DNA of 64,000 bases from Alentia gelatinosa (Eukaryota; Annelida; Polychaeta; Phyllodocida; Polynoidae), in NCBI GenBank assembly GCA_950022655.1, contig OX465583.1, positions 63,330,306 through 63,394,305 on the forward strand. Reading direction: 5' to 3'. This document shows positions 45,501 through 57,500 of this stretch, piece after piece. A program made the position numbers and the translations under genes. Position 1 is the stretch's first letter. Every line of letters begins with the position of its first letter. The notes under the pieces were generated by a model. It made no database searches, had not been told where the DNA came from, and was given only the letters and a program-made list of their open reading frames with translations.

Positions 45501-48500
45501 GTGACATAACTTTAACCCTACTCCTCATATAAATCTCAATAGACTTAACATGATGTGACTGTATGCCACGATTAAGTCATAAAATATTGATATGCCTTGC
45601 ATGACATTTGAAGTTAAAAACATGTGAGGAGTTGGGATAAAATCTAAACATCACTCAATTTCATTTGATTGTTGACATGGCACTCATTGCCTTCTGCTAC
45701 AGATATCACTCAGGTCTGCTTCGTGATATCATTCTGTGAAGAATGGGGCGGGTGGGGGTTTGCTCAATAATAACATGAAACTGTGATTTGAATTTGGTGA
45801 AAATTAATTTCGATATACATCATTATCTATATTAGATCATAAGTTTTAAAATGCATCTTTTGTCAACTACCACAACACCAATACTATGTCATGTGGCCAG
45901 AAATGTCCATAGCAGAGTACTTGAATCTCTCTAATGTCATAGATTAAAGGTTTAATGTTGTAGTGTTCGATGCCACACTAATATGTACATGTATCAATAT
46001 ATTTCAGGGAATTCATGCAACGGGTGTCCTATGCTAAAGGGCATGTTCCATCGGGTCAGCAATACTGCGGGCAGTGAGCCAAACATGCTTATAGTGTACA
46101 AACCAAATGGCCTAGTCACTGCCAGCAGAGGAAACTAGCAGGTAGCCAGGAAAACTTAAATTATCAGGTTTCACCAGTTACCTGCCAGTTCATTGTCCTG
46201 GGCCTGCAACCGCAGGGTGTGTACCTGCTCCACTACGCCGGCCTCTCTACTTGAGCTATAAACCAGCACCGCATGGCTGCCATATGGGCGGCCACACCGC
46301 GCCATTTCCATACCATCTCACTAGCTGGTTGGAACACACCCATAAAGCATTATCTGTGTCTCAAAGCATAATCTGTGTTTTTAGGTAAAATACATTCAAA
46401 GAAATACAATCTTTACTGCCTGACTGTGATATGTTGTTTAGTTTTAGCATAGCTGAGCCACATACCTTGGTCCTCTCGAGGAAGTGTTTCTGGAAGAACT
46501 CGTCCCAGATGTTGATGTGGCGGCGCAGCGTGGCTGAGCAGACCGTGGTCCAGGTGGTCATTCGTGGGTCTGCGGCGAGCTGCTCCCACACCTTAGAGCG
46601 GATGGCAGCCAGTCCACGCACTGTGTTTACGTAACTGAGCAGCTGTGTCAGCCCGTGACTCACGCTCTGCATGCACCTACCACACACACACAGAAACAGT
46701 ATCAGTGACATATGTTAGCAAGGATGTCAGTTGGGGTTATGAAAAAAAAAAAAAATTCTTCATGTGAAAAAACACATAGTTATTGGCCATGGAATGGCAC
46801 TGGGGTGTGTGGGGAGGTTGCATCCCGGTTTATTAATTTGAATGATGCCTAAATTAATCTTTGTTTGTTTTACACAAGAAAACATATATAGAAATTGATA
46901 AAAATGATTTTCTTGAAAAATAGGAGAACTGCAGGCATACAGCTGGAGAAAAAGGAAAAGAGGATAGCAGACATTAAAGACACAGGTTCCCCCATCATGA
47001 CCAGAATGGATGGTTTTCACTTTCTTTTACAAGGATGGCTTTACTAACAGCATTGACCACGACTTTATCTTACCCTTGGTATTTTCCCCCATAGACTTAA
47101 CATTGGGAACTCTTATCCAACGCCCACTGGGTATCTAGTATGTCAGAAATGTTAGCCCATTAGTCGATGTGAAGAGCGAGATAGATTCAGAACTTTATCA
47201 AAGTTTAGGGTCAGAGCTTGATCCCATCTCATTTGAATTGCTACGTAATTCACAAGGGAAAGATGCATGAATTACTATGCGATTCAAACTTGACGGGATA
47301 CAAGCTCTGACCCTCAACATTCATAGGTTTCCTATATCGAAACCATGATAATTCTGAAGGATAGCATCAACCACAGCTGACATCCCAACCACAGCTATAG
47401 CCCCAGCCTTGACCACAGGCAACGTCATAGATGAACCACATCCTTGACTACATTCACCCATAAACAATTGACCTACTTACGACCGGACCCATTGCTGACA
47501 GTTTTCCTGTAGGTTTTTCTCTGCGATCGGCGTGGCGTGGTTCCGTAAGACAGGCCTGAAGTCTGCATCATCAAAATATCTCAAGTCTTATATAGAACTT
47601 CAACCATCTAAATTGTCAAAGCCTAACACCTACTATCTCGGCAATCAATAATCAATAGACACTTCAAAAGATGATAATCAAGTGTTTGAAGAACCTCCCA
47701 ATACCGTCAAAATCCTTACCACCTTTACATATTCTTCCAGAAAAAGACTATTGTTCTTGTATTTTATAGTACATGTTCTAACATGTTGCATTACAAGGTT
47801 GATAAATCTACAAGACTAAATCTACAACTATTACAGTGCAATTACAGTGAAAACATCGAGAATCTCAGCTTGTGACTACAACTCAGAAATATGTCTTACT
47901 TAGTCTCCACATTTTCAACTGTATATATGAAGGTACAATATATAATGCCAATATTTTAATCAACTATTGTGTAGGTCTCAACAGGTTGGTTTTAAGTACT
48001 GATCGAACATGACTACCCCTTCTCTGGCAATGTATCTCTAACTTGAGCAATGTGACGCTAAGACAACTGTGAGTATAGAAGTCCCTAGAATCCACATTGT
48101 TTATCAAGGTGAATTTAATTTCTATGGACTACCAAATTATAAAATCATTGTATACAACTTTGTAAAGCCTACAATATCATACCACTCAATCACCATCGTC
48201 ATCATCATCATTATTAATGCACTAGGAGTAAAAACTGTATCTATACTATTCGGACCTCCATGCTATTTTTCTCACTTATACGTGAAATACTACGGAACCA
48301 GACAAGAGAAGGACCGAGTCTGGATAGTTGTTGTAAAAGAAAACAATATTAACCGAATAAAAATGATACAAAAAAATGTAAAATCTTACATAGATCTTTA
48401 GAAGATCGTATTATCCAAATAAAAGTGAAACAAAAATTACGCTATATCTCAGCAGGGTAGCGTAGCTTACCTTGGACTGTAGCTGGCAGGAATTTCATAG

Positions 48501-51500
48501 AGGTAGCCCCGTTCAAATCCGTTAGAATCTTGCCTGGATAACATTTAAATGGTATAAAATGTTAGTATTTATCTAAAACTTCGATTGAATATTTCTCACA
48601 AACCAAATGATTCCAGAAGTTTTAGATGATGTTTTTTTTTGTTTTTGTTTTTAATTTATATTGTATAATGGCCTTGGCCTTTGTATAGAGTTGTTTTCAC
48701 CACGTCGGGAATTCTAATGCATGATAAGGTCACTCAAAAAAACCAACTTGTTTCTCATCACAAAGCCATGAAAAATATGATGAGGGCCCTTTTTTTTTTC
48801 TTTTTCGCTGGATCAAAGATGGCTTAAAAGTGTCATAAAATGGGCTTTAGACATACAGTAAAACCCTGTGTAAGCGGTCACCCTCTGTTCCAGGCCAAAA
48901 TGTCTGCTTATGCAGGGTGTCTGCATACGCGGGGTTTTCAGATTTATACTGCTTATACATTGAAAGCATCCCTGGCATGAGGAGCTTTAATTTGATACCA
49001 ATTACACATACTTTTCATAATTTCTCTCGAGGTTCCTCTTATTTTAACCAAAAAAATCTTCTAAAATCGTTTTTGCAGATGCGTGCGGTGATGAGAAACA
49101 AGTTGTTTTTTTTGAGTGGCTTAAAAGTAATGAGTGCGGTAAAGGTACTTACCTGGTTCTCCTTTATCTGTCACCTGAGTCAGGATGGACATCAGCAAGT
49201 TACTTTTCACTGAAAAAGTATTGACAGGAATGTCAGATAACCAGCGACTGAAATAGATTACTCTGGTTTAAGATGATATCTATATATATGGATAGATCAA
49301 ATTTGGTAAATTTGATGAAATACACCCATTTATATGAATTGTTTTAATCATTTAAGGGCTGATTCAACAAGCATGATGTTTTTTATCTCGCAAGGTTGGG
49401 CTGTGTCTTGCTTGTAGCACCTTGCTGCATCTTGATGAATCGGGATAAATCTTGTAAGATCTGCTCATGCAATTACCCCTGCATATGTAGCTCCTATAAT
49501 CGCTCAAAATGGGCTATTCCACTGCCGCGATTCAACCAGATATTCTCAAATGATTCATCCCAACCTAGCGAATCAACAAATTAGCTATCATCAGGATATA
49601 CCGCATATACTGGTGGAATCACCCCTTTGTTATCATCACGGCCATAACGATGCCGTAGTAATCACATTGTAAGTGTAGAGTCTCACCCGGGCCGTCGGGG
49701 TTGTCTGAGGTGCTGGAGAAGACGGCGTAGATCTGGTGTATCGTGCGCACGATCATCTGGACGACGGAGCACACCTGGTCGCGGACACTCATCGCAGACT
49801 GGTCGGCGGTGAACAGATGCTGCACTGCGGACTGTTAGAGTCAGGGATGTCAGTCGGAGTCAGGAAAAATATTTTTTATGTGGAATTTACTGCCTCAGTG
49901 AGACTGAGAAAATATGGAAAAATACATTGTTATTGGCCATGGAATGGGACTGGGGTGTGTGGGGAGGTTTGAACCACAGTTTATTGGTGTGAATGAGGCT
50001 CAATTTATTCTCTCTTTGTCTTACACAAGAAAAAAAACTGAAAATTTTAAAAAAGGATTTCATTGGAAAATGGAAAACTGCCATCTCTGCATAATACAAC
50101 ATAAAAGTTACTATATCTTCTGCATTGAATTTAATGCAAAGTAAAGGGGGCACCGCTCTATAAGACTGAGAGTAGTTAACAATTGACAACTTATAGGATC
50201 ATATTTATGAGATATACTTAACCAAGGTAGTTACTAAGGTGATGCAGCGAAGGCAAATTGTAGTTTTATCGAGCCTCAGGCATGAGTAGTGTTATCGAAG
50301 GGGAAGGCGGAGCGAACAGATCATTGGCAATGAAAGACTCCATAGCGTAGGTGATGGATTAGGAGAAAACGTGGTTACTGAGCCTGTAGGATGTCTGTTG
50401 GAGGTCTTTTGTATTACGGTCTTTTACTTTACAAAAGGCCGAGAACGAGATCCCTATGGTTCAGTCACTACGTTTCGTTATTATTATACATGTATACCTA
50501 AAAAAACAAAAAACGCGATTTTAGTCATACATAAAATCATAGATTTATAGCTCATTCACTACGTCTCAGTGAGCTTGAACGTTATCTATACTGCACCCCT
50601 AGCAGCAGGTAGTAAATCATAGACGTTAAGCCATAGGTATATGATAATGCATGTGACTTTACTACTTACCGTGCTCAATATGAGAAAGTCGTTGAACACT
50701 TGTCGCGGGGTACTGTCCTCGAGGAGGAGCAGTGAGCACAGACACTGTGCTGCTTCGTCGTCCGTAATGGTGGCTACCTTCAGCATATCCCGACAAGCCT
50801 GTAACAAAACAATATACGACTTTTTTTGTATACGGGAGATCAATAAACCCTTTAGTACGGGGGCAGCTTAAAGGCATATCGGATAGGGGTCACAGATCGG
50901 GGGTCACCGTGCTAGTTTTTGATGTATAGATCAATATTATGATAATTTTATATTAGAATATATAGAATTTCTAAAAAGTTTTTTTTCACATAGTAAAACC
51001 CATGTCATTTTCCTCAAACTTTTACAGAATATAGTACAATAACAGTGCTACTTATTTAGGCTTTAAGAATCATAGATCATCGTCCTTGTTTTTGAAAGAA
51101 TTGAAGAAAACCATAATCTCCAATGTAAATCAAGTAAATGTAAATTGGCCTATTTTACCTATTGAGATTGGATAAACTGGACAAAATGTGTGGGGAATTT
51201 TTCCAGGTGATGGTCTTGAAAAGACCATTGACCTTAAAAAAATTTGTCTTCGTCTCTCAATATAAACTGGACAAAATGCTAAAATTACTCATGTAGAATT
51301 AGAATAAATCCAAAGAAACCAGTTTTTACTTATAATTGACATTATTTAGTGGCGCCATTGTAAATTGTAGGATATGCCTTTAAATGCCAATTGAGTAAAT
51401 CTAACGCTGTCTCCAGTTACTCCAATCCTAGTAGGTAAAATAGGCCAATAAACATTTACTTCATTTATATAGGGAATGTACTGGAAAATACGATTTTCTT

Positions 51501-54500
51501 TGATTATTTCAAAAACTAGGACAGCGGATAAATGGCTCTGCAAATCACTCGAGGTTGACTTCGTAATACACGCTAGCGCTCGTGTGTTACTACCCGTTAA
51601 CCCTCTCCGGGTTTAAGACCGCCTGTCCATAAAACCATCATTTATTGTGAATGTTTACTCAGAAATGGTATAATTTTTGTTCATGACTTATGTATCTGCT
51701 CATAGAGGATGTCAAAATTAAGACTCCTGTGATTTTTACGTCAATTAACAAAAATTTAAGATACGAGGTGTACTACTATTCCCATTTCAAAATTATTCAC
51801 GTTGAAACGAATAATCATCTAGTCATTTCTTGGTGGGAAAAAATGCACCGTTTTTTCACATACACTTCTATTCTCAACCGACGCGAAACAATTTTTGTAA
51901 AAATAAAAAATTCAAAAAAATTCAAAAATAATAATAATAGAAAAAAAAGGGTTTGGAGAGGCATACCTGGAGAATGACGTCCCTGAAGTGGCTGATGGTG
52001 GACCAGGTGCGGGCGAGCACGGGCAGGCAGGTGAGCAGGCGGGCGGTGTGCGCGCCGGGCCCCGCCTGCAGCCCGCTGTGCACGTGGCGCGCCAACAGGT
52101 ACATCTGAGTGGCCCGCAGGTACGCCCGGCTGTCTAACGCGCTCCAGATCTGAACAAACAGAATCCTCCACATTATTTACAGGGATGAAAGTCGGGACTG
52201 ACAAAAACATCGGGAATTATAAACTTGAATTCATGATAGGATTTTGGAACAGAATCCACATCAATAAATATATTGTTTGTCTATTTCTGTTTTCTATAAA
52301 CGATCACATGATTGGATGGAATTAACAAAAATAGTCACAAAGAACTCTCCCAGCAGAGGCACGTTCTGTGACACACACAGTCTAATATCATTTTCATGAT
52401 TTTCTTAAAGTAATAATTCAAACGTCAAAATTTCGCATTTTTGTCAATTGTTGGCAAACTTGCATCCCTGTATTTACAATATCAGGGATGTCAGTCGGTG
52501 TCATGAAAAAAATGTAGGAAATATTTTTCTTGTGGAACTTATCACCTCAGAGAGACTTAGAAAACATAGAAAACACATCGTTATTGGCCATGGAGTAGGG
52601 CTGAGGGTATGTGTGGAGGTTTTAACCACTGTTTATTGGTGTGAACGAGGCTCAATTTATTTTCTCTTTGCACTACACAAGAAAAAAATAAAATTATATT
52701 CTAAAAATTAAAGCAAGGATTCCCTTTGGAAAATAGGAAAACTGGGCAAAAAAAGTTTACTCAGCTGCTAAATGTGCAGGAGTTCTAATCTAAAGAAGTA
52801 TAAACGATCCATTACTAATATCGAATAAGATTTTTTTGTCGATTATCTTTTAGAAAACAATATGAACAAAATAAATCTCGAATAATGTTCACCTTATATA
52901 TGGAAAGGAAATAGGAACATAGTTTACAATAAAATCACATAATTCACATCGCCTTACCTTTTCGGGCATGTCTAACAGAAGTTTAGTTTCTACAGCTATA
53001 CCATAGAATTCCGATTCCTCACGGCGCCTAGAAAAAAGACATAGAAACTATAAATCAACATCCAAACAACACCAATATCAACAACTCCTACTTTAATATA
53101 GAGAATTAAGATAAGTCTTAGTTCTTCAGTTGATGGGGTAGTAAATGATATCTTTACATGACATACAATATACTTATATAGAACTAGATCGAGAATCAAA
53201 CAACTAAACAATACTCCATTCATTTGGATGTACCATAATCATTATCGAGGCGAAGCCGAGTGATGATTATGGTGCATCCAAACAAGTTGAGTTTTGTATA
53301 GTAGTACTATTCGAGTATTGTTCTGTATTTAGCTCACCCCTTTCACGGACATTAGAATAGCGTCACAATATCTGATTAATTTCAATCACTTTACAAATCC
53401 AGTTAGGAAGATATAAATCTCCATGTTGACGTCTCGTCTTCTTTCTCAAATCCTGGCCGCTGATTGGCCAGTCGCTTATGACATCATTTCACATCACTCC
53501 GCCATGGCCATAGTGTAGTACTGTAACTTTACCATGGTGATCGTTGAGGATTTATCTTAATGTTATTCCTTTGGCTAAACTTGTACTAGGGGTGAGATAT
53601 ATTTTGGGTAAAATCGGGGGAAGAATTGACATAAATCGGGGTACCGATTTATGCCAGAAGAGTTCCCACACATAGGGGTGAGATAAAGACCAGGATTTTT
53701 AAACAAGGATAGTGGTGGAATAATACATACTTGTTGAGGTCTAGACGAGGTTTTGATACGACATTGAAGCCTCTAACCATATGGTCTTGTTTCATTTTCT
53801 GACAAAGCTCTTGCATCCGACTTATTGACTGCATCACCTAGTGTATAAGAATCAAAGTATTGTGATTATATAAGTTTTAATACATGAATGTATAACTAAC
53901 GCTTATTGATCTCCATGTAATGTTGAATAATTTACTTTTATGACAAGTACAACTGATATACCTATATCAATAGCTACTTAGTTTTATCTTTTAATTTTTA
54001 TTTAATTTTGCCTGAAGAAGTCTGATAAAATCTGACGAAACGTTGCAACCATCCCTACACTATCTCCCCCTATCTTGATGTATAATTATTCCCAATAAAT
54101 CATTTTAACAAAAAAGAAATCAGCTTGTCTGGTTTTCTGTGGATCTTTCAACAAACTGAATATTTATTTCTTTGTTTATTACAGGTGTTATAGTCACGTC
54201 GCATTAATAAAAATAGTCATATCTTTTATGAACATTCTTATCTTTAAATTAGTTATCATTAGAACCATGTCTTGGGCTATATCGACTTTTTCCATGACGA
54301 AATAGATACCGATACCACAGGTGACTATATTCCTGGCACATTCCTATTGTTTTCAATGTAGAAACATTTGTTATATGATCACAATCAGCTAGTTATTCCT
54401 TGGCACCGATGAAAACCAGCCTTTTGGTTGACGGATGCAATTATTGGCTGTATATCGTAAAATGTCACACAAATGAATGCTGTAACCATGTGAGAGAACC

Positions 54501-57500
54501 AATAAATTGATAAAAACAAACAAATTCTAAAGTTCCCAGTAAATTTCACTCTCATGTCTGGGTAATATATGAATAACTTACATTTTCTGAACTGTGTTTC
54601 ATCTCAGTTATCGTGTCGGCAGCTTCTATCAAGTCTCGGTAGCGTTCTCTGCAAAGGTGATGGACAACATTGAAAAAACAAATAGAAACATAGAAAACAC
54701 ATGGGCAGCGTGTATCTACATACCCGGAGCATACAAATGTTATATGCTCCGGGCTGCAAAACCTGGAACATACGGAAAAATAATGCGCATGGAAAAATAG
54801 TGTGTATCTAAATGAACTGATATCAGTACGCTGCTTGTCAGGAACTGGTGGATGATAAATACATATACACTGGTTTCAGATAAAAGCGGCTGTGTAAAAG
54901 CGGCTGTTCACTCTCCACAAAATCCTCGCATACGCTCGGATATTATGAAGCGTAAACTCCTCGAAGCATTCGACCGCTTGTATCTGAAACGAATCAATAT
55001 TCTGTATATCACTGCCCACTCCTCACTTTAGAACTGCCCCCCCCCCCCCCCCCCCCCACGTCCCCAGCGCCTTTATAAGCACTGTTATGTTCCAATCTAT
55101 CTATTGAGAAATGAGCGTGTGCTTTCCCTTGGCCAAAGCGACCTGGCTCGCTCTACGCCAAAACTTCACAATTTTGAGAATACTACAAACCTGCTAAGAA
55201 ATAATCAAACTGGACCTACAGACTGCATTTTATTCATGTACTTGAATTATGAATCATCTCAGACACAGCCAGCATTCTGATTAGGAATGGATTACTGTCT
55301 ACTCACCCAACCATAAGGCGTAGGTCTTCTTTCTTCCGTTCAATATCCGATCTGCAAAATAGACAATTATTTCAATAAAAATGGAAATTTGGAACGTGGT
55401 TAGATACAAACTGGACTGGGAAAGCAGCAAGACAAGGAAATATTTCCCCATGACCATTCAGGGTTTAAACCTGAGTTATATAAACCAAAACACCGGAAAT
55501 GTATTAGATACAAGTTACATTATTATTACTAAACATATGCTTCTCAGAAGAGTCTGTGGGTAGGTAGAGTTGGGAATTGAGGATTGTTACTGATATGAGT
55601 AATTTTTTTTTTTCGCATCGGCTGTGTGTAGAAGTGTTCCTGCCTCGTATCTATAACTGATATGAGTAATATAGAGGTTGAATCTCTCTACTCTGTGCTG
55701 TTATTATCCATTTTACCCAAGGACATGGATTTCACATTTCAAAAATGAAAACAAGGATTTCTGCGGAAACAAGGAAAACTGACATCCATGAGTCATTGAA
55801 TAAAGTAGTGGTTCTCTCGCGGGGTTACATTTAGAGTATAATAAAAATATTTATAAAAAAACAAAAATTCAATTGGAACAATAAATATCCTCCTGATTAC
55901 CAACATTTAAAGTCATATCCTACTATTCACAGTGGCGCCACCTAGTGATTTTCAAATATTCTAAGTTCTCAGTCAAACTGGTTCCTTGGGATTGATTCTA
56001 CTTCCAATCCTAATGGGTATACCAGTTTATATCATCTCCAAATTTATGGACAGAGTGGCGGGTTGGTGTGAATTTAAAGAAATACGTATTTAATACTGTA
56101 GGGCACATAAGGAACATACTTCAAAACAATAATCTCTTAGGTCATCGTGGCTGTGGCGAATGGTCTAATGAAAACCTACCGTGGTTTTTTTTCTTCTTTA
56201 ATTTGAGCTCTTTCATTACATAACAAATCTTTACATGTCTAACATGTGAACTTCCCTCGACGAACATATCCACTATAATGTTAAAGAAAAGTGAGCCATC
56301 TTAAAGTGCTAAAGCATCTTCTTTCTACACATGGACTTTTAAGATTTTTCATCATATTTAATAACAACACCATTCCATATAGTAAAATCTTAATACGTCA
56401 ACTGCCAATCTCCCATTTTGTGGGATCACTTACCGTGTTTTCTTCTCAATGTCACGAATCTCGTCGACAGTGTATTTCTCGAAAAGCGCGTTCGTGTCCA
56501 TGCCGTGGCTGGCAACACCTGGGAGGGAAAAGGCGAGATCACTCAGTTCTATATTTGAAGGTTTCCAATGGAGTTAGTTAGAGTTTTTTTATCACTCATT
56601 TATTATCCATCGAATGCAAACTCCCCATTGAAAATACATGCACTGAGTGTAGTGCATACATTGAAAAAAATGTTATCAATTATTACAAATTCGACAAGTT
56701 TGTCGGCCAGAATCGGATGGGAGAATACTGGCATACCAATGTTATATATACAGGGATGAAAGTCGGGACTGTAGAAAAATCAGAAATTCCAAATACTTAT
56801 TAAAGAAGAAGCATTTATTTGTCGAATCAACCTGGAAGTAGGTGGCGTTTTGAACCCGCTTCTAGCCATAGGTGCAGCCATCTTGGCAGAGGACCTACGT
56901 AATGCTAAGCCTATGGCGAATTCGGACATTCATTTCTGATAGTATTCAATATGCTGGGATGTGTTAAATAACAATAAAATTATACACTCTCATAGTAAAT
57001 TGTTTGTTGGAATTTTTAGTGATGAAGGATCTCTGCTAGTAAAGTGAGGGTCATGAATAAGTTATTGAAGGTATTATTGCCTGGGTAACATTACTGTGAT
57101 GATTTGGGAGATTGTTGATTGAATTTCATCAATAAACATATTCATCACATCAACTGTCATTTACCTTACATTTTCTTCAGCAAACACTGCACTCAGGTAA
57201 GCTCTTGCTTGGCAGATCGATAGAAGTCTTAGTGGACACTACGCTTTGTTGCCTGCACGCTTCAGTTTTTGGGGAGTGACCAATAAGACAATAAGCTTTG
57301 TCATTAAAATGAAGCATAATGGCCAAGGTGACCATCATGCTTTCTTGCAAAAAGGGGTTGCAGCATCCAATTCATGAAGCATAGCATCCAAAGCGTCCTG
57401 GCTATGAAGCCTAGCATCGAATATTCACCTTAGTATGATGGGCCCCCACTCCAAAGCAATGGCCTTGTCAGGTGACACAGTACCTTACTTATTATCTTCT

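Noticed and set aside
48069..48401. Plus-strand frame of 110 codons
   Set aside because: It lies in a COG1 intron, has AT-rich low-complexity composition (a run of Ile codons) and no domain or splice context.
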